Positions 1 through 10,191 of a DNA stretch of 64,000 nucleotides are shown one piece after another. The position numbers and the translations under genes were made by a program. How positions within the stretch are numbered: position 1 is the first letter of the stretch; each line of letters begins with the position of its first letter. The notes under the pieces are model-generated. The model saw only the letters and a program-made list of their open reading frames with translations. It did not search any database and was not told the DNA's origin. Source of the DNA: Chitinophaga sp. Ak27 (GTDB lineage: Bacteria > Bacteroidota > Bacteroidia > Chitinophagales > Chitinophagaceae); NCBI RefSeq assembly GCF_012726295.1, contig NZ_JABAOB010000011.1, positions 1-64,000 on the forward strand, given 5' to 3'.

Positions 1-3000
1 CCATGGCGGCTAACAAGCCTACGGAGTACGGAGCATACGGCGCATGGACCATTGTGGGTGGTAAACAAACCTGGATCACTATTACTGACACTACTTTAAA
101 TACGACTAAAGTAAAAGTACTCGCTGGCCACACAGCTGCCCTGGTATGGACCATCACTAATGGTACCTGCGCGGCAACTACCGATACCATACTGCTGACC
201 AACTATGATAAACCGGCGATCGCAAACGCGGGCAGCAATCAGAAACATTGTAACGATTCCATTTTCACCATGGCTGCTAACAAGCCGACGGAGTATGGAG
301 CATATGGAGCATGGACCATCGTGGGTGGTAAACAAACCTGGATCACCATTACTGATACCACTTTAAATACTACTAAAGTGAAAGTACTGGCGGGTCACAC
401 AGCTGCCCTGGTATGGACCATTACCAACGGTACCTGCGCGGCTACCACCGATACAGTACTGCTCACCAACTACGATATTCCGGCGGTGGCTAAGGCTAAT
501 ATTGATCAGAAACACTGTAACGACTCCATCTTCACCATGGCGGCTAACAAGCCAACAGAATATGGCGCTTATGGCGCATGGACCATTGTAGGTGGTAAAC
601 AAGCCTGGATCACTATTACTGACACTACTTTAAATACTACTAAAGTAAAAGTACTGGCGGGCCACACCGCTACCCTGGTATGGACTATCACCAATGGTAC
701 ATGCGCGGCTACCACCGATACAGTACTGCTCACCAACTACGACAAGCCGGCGATCGCAAATGCCAATATCGATCAGAAACATTGTAACGATTCCATCTTC
801 ACCATGGCTGCTAACAAACCCACAGAATATGGCGCTAAAGGCACCTGGTCTGTGATGGGTAAACCAAGCTGGGTAACGGTTACAGACACCACTTTAAATA
901 CTACTAAAGTAAAAGTACTCGCAGGTCATACCGCTACCCTGGTATGGACCATCACCAATGGTACTTGTGCGGCCACTACCGACACCGTGTTGCTCACTAA
1001 TTATGATGTACCGGCGGTTGCTAAAGCAAACGTGGATCAGAAACACTGTAACGACTCCATCTTTACTATGGCCGCTAACAAACCTACGGAATATGGTACT
1101 AAAGGCACCTGGTCTGTAGTCGGTAAACCAAGCTGGGCAATCATCACCGATACCACTTTAAATACAACTAAGGTAAAAGTACTCGCAGGTCACACCGCTA
1201 CCCTGGTATGGACCATTGATAACGGTACCTGCGCGGCAACTACTGACACCGTGTTGCTCACCAACTTTGACATCCCGGCGGTGGCAAATGCCAACGCCGA
1301 TCAGAAACATTGTAATGACTCCATATTCACTATGGCCGCTAACAAGCCTACTGAATACGGGGCTAAAGGCGCATGGAAAATAGTTGGCGGTAAACAAACC
1401 TGGGTAACCATTACCGACACAACACAGAATAATACCAAGGTGACAGTGTTAGCTGGGCATACCGCTGCACTGGTATGGATTATTTCCAATGGCACCTGTG
1501 CAGCAACCACAGACACCGTGCTGCTCACTAACTACGATGTTCCTGCTATCGCAAATGCCAACACCGATCAGAAACACTGTAATGACTCCATATTTACCAT
1601 GGCAGCTAACAGGCCTACGGAATACGGGGCGTACGGTACATGGACCATCGTGGGTGGTAAACAAACCTGGATCAACATCACCGATACCACTTTAAACACG
1701 ACGAAAGTAAAAGTACTCGCTGGCCATACCGCTACACTGGTATGGACCATTACCAACGGTACATGTGCTGCCACTACCGACACCGTGTTACTCACCAACT
1801 ACGATGCACCGGCGGTTGCAAAAGCAAATGTGGATCAGAAACATTGTAACGACTCCATCTTCACCATGGCCGCTAACAAGCCTACGGAATATGGCGCTAA
1901 AGGCACCTGGTCTGTCATTGGTAAACCAAGCTGGGTAACGGTTACAGACTCTACGCTGAATAATACCCTTGTGAAAGTGCTCGCTGGTCATACCGCTACC
2001 CTGGTATGGACTATTACCAACGGTACCTGCGCAGCAACCACCGATACCGTATTACTCACCAATTACGATATCCCGGCTGTGGCCAAGGCTAATGTGGATC
2101 AGAAACGCTGTAACGATTCCATCTTCACCATGGCTGCTAACAAACCCACAGAATATGGCGCGAAAGGCACCTGGTCTGTAGTGGGCAAACCAAGCTGGGT
2201 AACGGTTACAGACACCACTTTAAATACTACTAAAGTAAAAGTACTCGCAGGTCATACCGCTACCCTGGTATGGACCATCACCAATGGTACTTGTGCGGCC
2301 ACTACCGACACCGTGTTGCTCACTAACTATGATGTACCGGCTATTGCTAAAGCAAACGTGGATCAGAAACACTGTAACGACTCCATCTTTACCATGGCTG
2401 CTAACAAACCGACGGAATATGGTACTAAAGGCACCTGGTCTGTAGTTGGTAAACCAAGCTGGGTAATCATCACCGATACCACTTTAAATACGACTAAGGT
2501 AAAAGTACTCGCAGGCCACACCGCTACCCTGGTATGGACCATTAACAACGGTACCTGCGCAGCCACCACCGACACTGTGTTGCTCACTAACTACGATGTT
2601 CCCGTGGCTGCCAGAGCGAATGTGGACCAGAAACACTGTAATGACTCCAGCTTCACCGTGGCCGCTAATAAGCCAACGGAATACGGGGCCAAAGGCGCAT
2701 GGACTATCGTGGGTGGTAAACAAAGCTGGGTGACCATTAGCGACACCACATTAAATAACACCCAGGTAAAAGTATTGGCGGGCCATACGGCGGCCCTGGT
2801 ATGGACCATCTCCAACGGCACCTGCGCCGCTACTACCGATACGGTACTGCTCACCAACTACGCCACTGCCAACAAGGCTAATGCGGGACCTGACCAGATG
2901 ATCTGTAACAATACAAGCGACTTCATCATGCAGGCAAATGCACCGGGTGTACCAACTGCTAAAGGCACCTGGACCGACATCAGCCGGATCCCTGGCAGAG

Positions 3001-6000
3001 CGGTTATCAAATCACCTAACAGTCCGACTACTGCCGTGACAGTACCTGTTGGCGACACGGTGATACTGCAGTGGGCTATCGCTAACGGCGTATGTGACAC
3101 CACTTTCAGCAGAGTTACTATCATCAACTATAAGGCTGCCATCACTGCCAATGCAGGACCTGACCAGGAAAAATGTAACACGGCAGCCGACTTCCTCATG
3201 AAAGCCAGCCTGCCTGGATCCAGCTCTGCCATCGGCACATGGACAGACATCAGCCGGATTCCTGGCCGTGCCACCATTAAATCGCCAAACGATCCGCTAA
3301 CAGCAGTAACCGTTCCTATCGGCGACACAGTAATACTGAAATGGACGGTGACAAACGGTACTTGTACCAGCACCAACAGCATTGTGACCCTCATCAACTA
3401 CAAGAAAGCTGATGATGCCAATGCAGGTCCTGACCAGGAAATGTGTAACAATACCGGCGACTTCAAAATGGCCGCAGATCCAGTATCTGTTCCAAGTGCC
3501 AAAGGCTTCTGGTCCATCGTAAAAGGTAATGCGGTGATCAAATCTATCAACAGTCCTACCTCCCTGGTAAATATCAACGTCGGTGATACCGTTACCTTAC
3601 GCTGGACCGTTACCAACGGCGTATGTAGCGCTACCTGGGATGATGTGACCCTCATTAACTACCGGATGCCGGTAACTGCCAACGCGGGCACTAACCAGGA
3701 ACATTGCGACGACGCTACCTTTAAAATGAATGCCAGCGACCCTGGTGTAGCCGGTGCAAAAGGCACCTGGGTAGTCACCAGCAACAATGCCAGCCTTATT
3801 CAGATTAGCGATATCAACCTGAGAACTGCCACCGTTACTGTTCCTGCCGGCGAAACCGCACAACTGACCTGGGTAGTAAGCAACGGTGTATGTGCCGCTA
3901 CCAGCTCCAGTGTAACGCTGGTTAACCGCAAGCCAATTCTGGGTAACAATATCACGGCCGATCAAACCGTGTGTATCACAGAAACGCCAATGGCTATACG
4001 CAGCAATGCCCTCAGCGGTGGTAATGGCGCCTACACCTACCAATGGCAACAAAGTACCACCGGCGCTACCGGACCATTTGTAAATATCCCGGGTGCCACC
4101 AGCGATACCTACCAGCCAGGTACACTCGCCGCAAATACCTGGTACAGAAGAATCGTGGCTTCAGGTGCTTGTATCGACAACATCAGTAACGCAGTGAAGA
4201 TCACCGTGATAACCATCAATCCGATTGTTACCTCCACTCCTCCTGCGGTCACTACTGAATGTGAAAAAGGTAAAGACTATACCACGCTCTTCGGAACACC
4301 GGTATTCAGTCACGCACCTTATGACGATGAAAAACTGACCATCACGTACAATGATGCCACCGTGGTAACATCGCCTTGCCTCAGCACCATTACCCGCACA
4401 TGGACCACCACCGACAGATGCGGACGCTCCGTAAGTGCATCGCAAACAATCACTATCCAGGATACCAAAGCGCCGGTATTCACTACCCCAGCTCCTGCTG
4501 ACACCACCGTGGATTGCGACAAGGTACCAGCTAGAACGGATCTGAAGGCAAACGATGACTGTGCCGGTGAAATCATCATCCCTGTGGTGGAAGTTCGCCA
4601 GGATATTCCAGGCAACTGTGCCAACAGCTACTTGCTGATCCGCACCTGGACCGCGAAAGACGCATGTAATACAGGTGTAACCCTCAAACAGGTGATCACC
4701 GTGAAAGACATGACCGCTCCGGTATTCGATATGGCAGCGCCAAAAGACACCACCGTCGATTGCGATAAAATACCTGCAGGCTTTAACCTTATGGCTAAAG
4801 ACAACTGTACGCCGGGTACCATTACCGTAACGCCAAAAGACTCTATAGCGCGTGATGTCAATAACTGTAACAGCAACTACCTGATTTACCGGAAATGGAC
4901 TGCCTTTGACCAATGCGGTAATGCCAGCGCAGTACAACAGGTCATTCATGTACAGGATACCACTAAACCTGTATTCAGCATGCCTGCTCCTAAAGACACC
5001 GTAGTAAATTGTGATAAAGTACCAGCATGGCCGGTTATCACCGCAAGTGACAACTGTACCGCTAATGTCCAGGTGTTTACCACCAGCAAAACGGTGAAAC
5101 TGTCGGGCAACTGCGCAGGTAACTACCAGGAAATCCGCTACTGGACAGCTACCGATGATTGCGGTAACAAATCCGTGATGCAGCAAACCATCACTGTACA
5201 GGATACCACTAAACCGGTATTCACCGTAAAACCACCGGCAGATACCACCGTCAGCTGCGATAACATCCCGGCTCCCGCTATCGATGTAACCGTAACGGAC
5301 AATTGCAGCACCATCGGAAATGGCCTGACAGTAAACCGCCGCGTAACAGTGGAAACAATACCAGGTGCATGCGCTTCCAACTACCGCATCATCAGAACCT
5401 GGATTGCGACAGATGCCTGCGGCAACACCAGCACCATCACACAGGTGGTAACCGTAAAAGATACCACCAGACCGGTGATCATGCCAGCCCCGGCTGATGT
5501 GGTGATCTACTGCCAGGATAAAATCCCGGCTCCTCCGGTACTGACCGCAACGGATAACTGCGATAATAGCTTCCCGAAAAACGCTATCTATTCAGAAGAC
5601 CCATATGTGGCCGATATCTGTAACGGTTATACTATTGTGAGAAGATGGACCATCATGGATGCCTGCGGCAACAAAGCCAATGATGTTACCCAACGTGTAA
5701 TTGTGAAGCCTTGCGCTAAACCGCAACTGGAAGCTACCCTGCCTTCCAACTGTTCCGACAACGGCAGAATTGCATTACATAAAGTGGGCGATGTGTATAT
5801 GCCAACCTACACCCTGGTAAGCGTTACACCTGCCAATGTGGTGACAGGTTTGCCAAGAACACAAAATAACAACGTGTTTAACCTGAACGGCGCCACTTCA
5901 GCTTCCTTCATCATCACAGATGGCAGAACAGGTTGCTCTTCCGATACCGTGACTTACAACATCAACTATATCCAGACACCAGTGGTAAACCTGGGCAGCG

Positions 6001-7310
6001 ATACCACGATCTGTGGTGGCAACAGCCTGGTGCTGGATGCAGGCGCAGCTAACTTCGCTTACAAGATCCAATGGTCTACCGGTGCTACCACCCAAAGGAT
6101 CAACATCAACCAGGCCGGTACCTACTGGGTAAATGTAAGCAACGGCGAATGTGCCACCACCGATACCATCCATGTGGGACTGATTCCAACACCGCTGGTA
6201 AGTATCCCTGATACTACCATCTGCCGCGGTCAGTCGGTTAAACTGGATGCCTATGTAGATGGCGCTTCCTACCTGTGGAGCAACGGTTCTACCGCTTCTT
6301 CCATACTGGTAAGCACACAGGAACAATTCTGGGTGAAAGTGATGAAATCAGCATGTATCACGATCGACACCATTAAAGTAAGCGTGAATCCGCCACCAGA
6401 CATCAGCCTGAGTCGCGATACCGCTATCTGCCCTGACCAGTCAATCATGCTCACCGTGAATTCAAACGGTGGCCGTATCCAATGGCAAACCGGCGAAACC
6501 AGCAACTCTATCGTCGTGAATAAACCAGGCGGTTACTGGGTAGCGGTTAGCAGAGACAACTGCGTGGTAAGAGATACCGTAAATGTGAGAATGAAACCGG
6601 CACTCATGATGGATCTGGGACCAGACAGGAATATATGCCCAGGCGGTACTATTACCCTGAATGGCACTAATCCGGATGCGATCTCCTATCTCTGGAATGA
6701 CGGTGATCCAAATCCAGTGAAGCAAATCACCCAGGCAGGTAAATACAAACTCGCGGTAATGGATAAATATTGCCAGCGCGTATTCATGGACAGCGTAGCA
6801 GTAAACATCACCGGCTTACCAACGGTGAACCTCGGCAGAGATACGGTGATGTGCGTAGGCGAAACACTTGTACTCCGCGCCATGGGCACCGGCATCTCAG
6901 GTGTTCGTTGGGATAACGGTTCCAGTGCTTCTTCCCTGTCAGTGACGAACGGTGGTACCTACACCGTCACTGTATTCAACGATTGCGGATCCGCTAGTGA
7001 TGATATCACCGTGAACTTTACACAGTGCGAACCTAAACCTACCATCCCGAATGCCTTCTCACCAAATGGCGATGGACGTAATGATGTGTTCAGACCAGTT
7101 GTAAGAGGACAAATGTTCGAATATGAATTAAGGATCTTCAACCGCTGGGGTGAACTGATCTTCATAACATCCGACAACCATAAAGGATGGGATGGTAAAT
7201 ACAAAGGAGTACCGGTAGATGTAGGTACCTATGTATGGTGGCTCACCTATAAGAAAGTAGCAGGTGGTAATGCCAATGTACTTAAAGGAGAAGTTACCGT
7301 AATACGCTAA
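1..7310 (+). CDS. Giant repeat-containing cell-surface protein, T9SS type B C-terminus (5' end outside window)
   Basis: The reading frame is open at the left edge, so only the last ~2436 residues are visible. They begin with 11 almost identical 88-89-residue repeats (to about residue 975), each with two cysteines (KHCND and NGTCAAT), then four diverged copies of the same module. An Ig/PKD-like domain follows (about 1305-1400), then about six HYR-like modules with the recurring phrase DTTVDCDK (about 1410-1930), then Cys-containing modules starting LGxDTxxC (about 1990-2330). The last ~95 residues carry PNAFSPNGDGRNDVF and FNRWGELIF, the gliding-motility-associated (CHU_C, type B) T9SS sorting domain. 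It is therefore very probably exported by T9SS and attached to the surface as an adhesin or filament. Its ligand cannot be read from the sequence. A strong terminator follows. Confidence 0.9.
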   Translation, partial: MAANKPTEYGAYGAWTIVGGKQTWITITDTTLNTTKVKVLAGHTAALVWTITNGTCAATTDTILLTNYDKPAIANAGSNQKHCNDSIFTMAANKPTEYGAYGAWTIVGGKQTWITITDTTLNTTKVKVLAGHTAALVWTITNGTCAATTDTVLLTNYDIPAVAKANIDQKHCNDSIFTMAANKPTEYGAYGAWTIVGGKQAWITITDTTLNTTKVKVLAGHTATLVWTITNGTCAATTDTVLLTNYDKPAIANANIDQKHCNDSIFTMAANKPTEYGAKGTWSVMGKPSWVTVTDTTLNTTKVKVLAGHTATLVWTITNGTCAATTDTVLLTNYDVPAVAKANVDQKHCNDSIFTMAANKPTEYGTKGTWSVVGKPSWAIITDTTLNTTKVKVLAGHTATLVWTIDNGTCAATTDTVLLTNFDIPAVANANADQKHCNDSIFTMAANKPTEYGAKGAWKIVGGKQTWVTITDTTQNNTKVTVLAGHTAALVWIISNGTCAATTDTVLLTNYDVPAIANANTDQKHCNDSIFTMAANRPTEYGAYGTWTIVGGKQTWINITDTTLNTTKVKVLAGHTATLVWTITNGTCAATTDTVLLTNYDAPAVAKANVDQKHCNDSIFTMAANKPTEYGAKGTWSVIGKPSWVTVTDSTLNNTLVKVLAGHTATLVWTITNGTCAATTDTVLLTNYDIPAVAKANVDQKRCNDSIFTMAANKPTEYGAKGTWSVVGKPSWVTVTDTTLNTTKVKVLAGHTATLVWTITNGTCAATTDTVLLTNYDVPAIAKANVDQKHCNDSIFTMAANKPTEYGTKGTWSVVGKPSWVIITDTTLNTTKVKVLAGHTATLVWTINNGTCAATTDTVLLTNYDVPVAARANVDQKHCNDSSFTVAANKPTEYGAKGAWTIVGGKQSWVTISDTTLNNTQVKVLAGHTAALVWTISNGTCAATTDTVLLTNYATANKANAGPDQMICNNTSDFIMQANAPGVPTAKGTWTDISRIPGRAVIKSPNSPTTAVTVPVGDTVILQWAIANGVCDTTFSRVTIINYKAAITANAGPDQEKCNTAADFLMKASLPGSSSAIGTWTDISRIPGRATIKSPNDPLTAVTVPIGDTVILKWTVTNGTCTSTNSIVTLINYKKADDANAGPDQEMCNNTGDFKMAADPVSVPSAKGFWSIVKGNAVIKSINSPTSLVNINVGDTVTLRWTVTNGVCSATWDDVTLINYRMPVTANAGTNQEHCDDATFKMNASDPGVAGAKGTWVVTSNNASLIQISDINLRTATVTVPAGETAQLTWVVSNGVCAATSSSVTLVNRKPILGNNITADQTVCITETPMAIRSNALSGGNGAYTYQWQQSTTGATGPFVNIPGATSDTYQPGTLAANTWYRRIVASGACIDNISNAVKITVITINPIVTSTPPAVTTECEKGKDYTTLFGTPVFSHAPYDDEKLTITYNDATVVTSPCLSTITRTWTTTDRCGRSVSASQTITIQDTKAPVFTTPAPADTTVDCDKVPARTDLKANDDCAGEIIIPVVEVRQDIPGNCANSYLLIRTWTAKDACNTGVTLKQVITVKDMTAPVFDMAAPKDTTVDCDKIPAGFNLMAKDNCTPGTITVTPKDSIARDVNNCNSNYLIYRKWTAFDQCGNASAVQQVIHVQDTTKPVFSMPAPKDTVVNCDKVPAWPVITASDNCTANVQVFTTSKTVKLSGNCAGNYQEIRYWTATDDCGNKSVMQQTITVQDTTKPVFTVKPPADTTVSCDNIPAPAIDVTVTDNCSTIGNGLTVNRRVTVETIPGACASNYRIIRTWIATDACGNTSTITQVVTVKDTTRPVIMPAPADVVIYCQDKIPAPPVLTATDNCDNSFPKNAIYSEDPYVADICNGYTIVRRWTIMDACGNKANDVTQRVIVKPCAKPQLEATLPSNCSDNGRIALHKVGDVYMPTYTLVSVTPANVVTGLPRTQNNNVFNLNGATSASFIITDGRTGCSSDTVTYNINYIQTPVVNLGSDTTICGGNSLVLDAGAANFAYKIQWSTGATTQRININQAGTYWVNVSNGECATTDTIHVGLIPTPLVSIPDTTICRGQSVKLDAYVDGASYLWSNGSTASSILVSTQEQFWVKVMKSACITIDTIKVSVNPPPDISLSRDTAICPDQSIMLTVNSNGGRIQWQTGETSNSIVVNKPGGYWVAVSRDNCVVRDTVNVRMKPALMMDLGPDRNICPGGTITLNGTNPDAISYLWNDGDPNPVKQITQAGKYKLAVMDKYCQRVFMDSVAVNITGLPTVNLGRDTVMCVGETLVLRAMGTGISGVRWDNGSSASSLSVTNGGTYTVTVFNDCGSASDDITVNFTQCEPKPTIPNAFSPNGDGRNDVFRPVVRGQMFEYELRIFNRWGELIFITSDNHKGWDGKYKGVPVDVGTYVWWLTYKKVAGGNANVLKGEVTVIR
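3..2924 (+). repeat. Eleven tandem 264/267-bp in-frame repeats
   Basis: Units begin at 3, 270, 537, 804, 1068, 1332, 1599, 1866, 2130, 2394 and 2658. Seven are 267 bp; four (804, 1068, 1866, 2130) and the 2394 unit use the shorter KPSW version of 264 bp in place of GGKQ-W. Copies share long identical stretches at the nucleotide level, including third codon positions, which points to recent duplication or gene conversion. All keep frame. The array runs off the left edge, so the true copy number is unknown. Confidence 0.93.
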
Positions 7311-7327
7311 CAACGGTCAACGACCAT

Positions 7328-7374
7328 AAAAAGGAACAGCATAAAGCCAATCGGCTTTATGCTGTTCCTTTTTT
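7328..7374. terminator. Strong bidirectional-looking terminator after the adhesin
   Basis: A perfect 21-bp stem (7328-7348 with 7353-7373) closes a 4-nt AATC loop. It has an A-run on the left and a T-run on the right, and starts 18 bp after the adhesin stop codon. Confidence 0.92.
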
Positions 7375-7426
7375 ACCTGCTTTCACATTTTTCCCTAACT
7401 TAGTATAACAAGTAATAAATGAACAT

Positions 7427-7720
7427 ATGAGAGTGTATGATACCGTAACCGCCGCCATTTCAGATCTACGTGCACGTGGATACCAGGCTGATTTCAACCT
7501 GCTTTTTGATAGCATACAACATAACAGCAACACCATACATCCCCAGGATTTTGAAATCACGGAAACTTATCGTTTTGAAGGTGATAGTGATCCGGGAGAT
7601 GAAGCCGTGGTATATGCCATTGAAACAAAATCCGGCACCAAAGGAGTGTTGATGTATGGCTATGGTGTATATTCAGAAGATATGTCGGAAGATATGATCC
7701 GCAAACTGGGATCAAAATAA
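7427..7720 (+). CDS. Small conserved Bacteroidota protein of unknown function
   Basis: This 97-residue soluble, acidic protein begins MRVYDTVTAAISDLRARGY and has a hydrophilic middle with an aromatic-rich end (VLMYGYGVYSED). I see no signal peptide, membrane segment or catalytic motif. From memory, similar short Bacteroidota proteins are sometimes labelled phosphoribosylpyrophosphate synthetase in databases; no PRPP-synthase motif is present, so that label should not be trusted. It stands alone between two terminators, so it is probably its own transcription unit. Coding status rests on the fitting start, normal codon use and a terminator directly after it. Confidence 0.8.
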   Translation: MRVYDTVTAAISDLRARGYQADFNLLFDSIQHNSNTIHPQDFEITETYRFEGDSDPGDEAVVYAIETKSGTKGVLMYGYGVYSEDMSEDMIRKLGSK

Positions 7721-7738
7721 CGATCTTCATCAAGTGTC

Positions 7739-7776
7739 AACAGGTCCGGGCAATAATACCCGGACCTGTTGTTTTT
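7739..7776 (+). terminator. Intrinsic terminator
   Basis: A perfect 12-bp GC-rich stem (7739-7750 with 7759-7770) with an 8-nt loop is followed by GTTTTTA, 18 bp after the stop codon of the 97-residue gene. Confidence 0.88.
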
Positions 7777-7870
7777 ATAGTATTTTGACACATACTGGTA
7801 CTTTTTCTACCGACGATATATATTTCTCCCAAAACAGGGTATTTTCACGGGTTATCACTCAACATTACGC

Positions 7871-10120
7871 ATGTTAAAACGTATTACCTGTTTATTATTG
7901 CTGGCAGTGGGACTTTCAAACGTCCTCTATAGTCAGAGCCGCGGCAACCTGGACCTTATTCCCCGGCCGGCAAGGATATTGGCTACCGCCGGCGCTTTTA
8001 CCTTTACCAGCCAGAGTAAAGTATACAGCACTCCCCGTTTTAAAGAAGTAGCGACCTTATTTGCCAGCGCTACCGGTCTTTCTCCCATTACCTCCTCTTC
8101 CGGCAAACCGGCTCTCCATAGCATTGTTTTTGGAATAGCCGATAAATTGGGGCTCCGTGACTCCGCTGGTTATCAGTTAAAAATTACGCCCGATCATGTT
8201 TTTATCCTTGCCCTTACCCGGGCGGGTGCATTAAACGGGATGCAATCGCTCTTGCAGCTGCGGTTATTACAGCCTGTTCCCACTGTCATCCCCTGCGCAG
8301 AAATTACCGACTATCCCCGTTTTGGCTATCGCGGCGTACACCTGGATGTGTCCAGGAATTTCTTTTCCACCAGCTATATCAAGCGCTTTATTGACCTGAT
8401 GGCGCTGTATAAAATGAATACCTTTCATTGGCATCTTACCGATGGTGCCGGATGGAGACTTGAAATAAAGCGTTATCCTGAACTTACGCGGATAGCCGCC
8501 TGGAGGGATAAGGCCAGCTGGAAGGAATGGTGGAACGGTAACCGCCACTATGCCCTCGAAGGTGATCCAAACGCTTATGGCGGCTATTACACACAGGAGG
8601 AAGCCAGAGAAATCGTTGCCTATGCCGCTCAACGCGGCATTACCGTTATCCCGGAAATTGAAATGCCCGGTCACTCTGAAGAAGTATTGGCCGTGTATCC
8701 TCAGCTATCTTGTTCGGGATCACCCTACAAAAACTCAGAATTCTGTTTGGGTAATGATAGTACCTTCCACTTCCTGGAAAATGTATTAAAAGAGGTGATG
8801 GATATTTTCCCATCTCCTTATATCCACATCGGTGGCGATGAAGCAGATAAAAAGGCCTGGAAGCAATGTCCCAAATGCCAGCAGCGTATACGCCAGGAGC
8901 ACCTGAAAGATGAAAATGAATTACAGAGTTATGCCATATGGCGTATGGAGAAATTCCTGGTGGCGCACCAGCGTAAACTCCTGGGCTGGGATGAAATCCT
9001 GGAAGGCGGGCTGGCGCCTGAAGCTACGGTAATGTCGTGGCGCGGGGAGGCCGGCGGCATAGCCGCAGCGAGTGCCGGGCACGACGTTATCATGACGCCG
9101 GGAGGATATTGTTATTTCGACAGTTATCAGGCCGATCCTACAACACAGCCGGAAGCCATTGGGGGCTATCTCCCGCTGGAAAAAGTATATAGTTACGAGC
9201 CGGTGCCGGAAGAGCTGACGCCTGCAGCGGCACAACATGTACTGGGCGCACAGGCCACTACCTGGACCGAATATATTCCCAATACTGACCACCTGGAGTA
9301 TATGATCTATCCGCGTTTACTGGCACTATCGGAGGTAGTGTGGTCGGATACCCTGCATAAAGAATGGACAGACTTTCAGCGCCGGTTACAATCCCACTAT
9401 CGCTTACTGCAACGGTTACACGTAAATTACTATCGACCGTCGTATGCAGTTACTATTCATCCGGCTATAAATATCGCAGCGCATAAAACTGTTATTTCTT
9501 TCAGTACGGAGCAATACCAACCACAGATCCGGTATACCCTCGACGGTACGCTCCCCACGAGCCAGTCGGCTCTGTATACCAGTCCTTTTGAAATACACGG
9601 TACTGCCACCGTTACTGCTGCGGTCTTCAAAGACAATAACATGCCGGGTAAACCCGCTTCCCTGCAGCTCGACGATCACCTTGCACTTGGTAAAAAGGTG
9701 ATCTATAATCTCCCCTACAGCAAAGGCTATCCTGCTCAGCGGGAGTCCACGCTGGTAAATGGCTACCGGGGATCACTCACCTATGGCGATGGCCAATGGC
9801 AGGGATTTGAAGGAAAAGATATGGACGTTACCATCGATATGGATCAGGTCACCGCGCTCAAAAGCTTGTCGGTTTCCTTCATGCAGCAAACCGGTCCCGG
9901 AGTATATATCCCGGCCTTCGTAGAAGTACTGGTGTCTGACGACAATAAAGATTTCAGGAAGGTAAAACAGATAGATAATGACATACCTGTTACGCAATCA
10001 ACACTGACATTTAAAGATTTCCGGTTTGATTTAAAGGAGCAGTTGGCCCGGTATATCCGGATACACGCAAAGAACCAACAACATGGTTTTCTCTTCGCAG
10101 ATGAAGTAATTATCTATTAG
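7871..10120 (+). CDS. Secreted beta-N-acetylhexosaminidase, GH20 family
   Basis: A 749-residue exo-hexosaminidase that removes terminal GlcNAc/GalNAc from chito-oligosaccharides or glycans, by the GH20 substrate-assisted mechanism. It has an N-terminal signal peptide (LLLLAVGLSNVLYSQ), a GH20b-type domain (about 25-145), and a GH20 catalytic barrel starting FGYRGVHLDVSRNFF. The HIGGDEA motif places the catalytic pair at D323-E324. A chitobiase/hexosaminidase C-terminal sheet domain follows (about 530-600, with YTLDGTLPT). The last ~140 residues (about 610-749) look like an F5/8 type C (discoidin) carbohydrate-binding domain. No T9SS tail is visible, so it is probably periplasmic or otherwise exported. 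No SusC/SusD partner is nearby. Confidence 0.95.
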   Translation: MLKRITCLLLLAVGLSNVLYSQSRGNLDLIPRPARILATAGAFTFTSQSKVYSTPRFKEVATLFASATGLSPITSSSGKPALHSIVFGIADKLGLRDSAGYQLKITPDHVFILALTRAGALNGMQSLLQLRLLQPVPTVIPCAEITDYPRFGYRGVHLDVSRNFFSTSYIKRFIDLMALYKMNTFHWHLTDGAGWRLEIKRYPELTRIAAWRDKASWKEWWNGNRHYALEGDPNAYGGYYTQEEAREIVAYAAQRGITVIPEIEMPGHSEEVLAVYPQLSCSGSPYKNSEFCLGNDSTFHFLENVLKEVMDIFPSPYIHIGGDEADKKAWKQCPKCQQRIRQEHLKDENELQSYAIWRMEKFLVAHQRKLLGWDEILEGGLAPEATVMSWRGEAGGIAAASAGHDVIMTPGGYCYFDSYQADPTTQPEAIGGYLPLEKVYSYEPVPEELTPAAAQHVLGAQATTWTEYIPNTDHLEYMIYPRLLALSEVVWSDTLHKEWTDFQRRLQSHYRLLQRLHVNYYRPSYAVTIHPAINIAAHKTVISFSTEQYQPQIRYTLDGTLPTSQSALYTSPFEIHGTATVTAAVFKDNNMPGKPASLQLDDHLALGKKVIYNLPYSKGYPAQRESTLVNGYRGSLTYGDGQWQGFEGKDMDVTIDMDQVTALKSLSVSFMQQTGPGVYIPAFVEVLVSDDNKDFRKVKQIDNDIPVTQSTLTFKDFRFDLKEQLARYIRIHAKNQQHGFLFADEVIIY

Positions 10121-10122
10121 CG

Positions 10123-10167
10123 TTTAGGCCTGCCTGTTAGTGCAATCGACTAACCGGCAGGCCTAAA
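10123..10167. terminator. Bidirectional terminator between convergent genes
   Basis: A 19-bp stem with one mismatch (10123-10141 with 10149-10167) and a 7-nt loop lies between the hexosaminidase and the convergent S41 protease gene. Confidence 0.85.
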
Positions 10168-10191
10168 GGTTATTATTTTCTCTCTGAATTT

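Noticed and set aside
4161..5186. 341-codon minus-strand ORF inside the adhesin gene
   Set aside because: Antisense to HYR-like repeats, odd composition, no family likeness; a shadow of the real frame.
7328..7373. Member of the AAAGC repeat family
   Set aside because: It contains GCATAAAGC but lacks tandem heptamers and the shared core; explained as a terminator.
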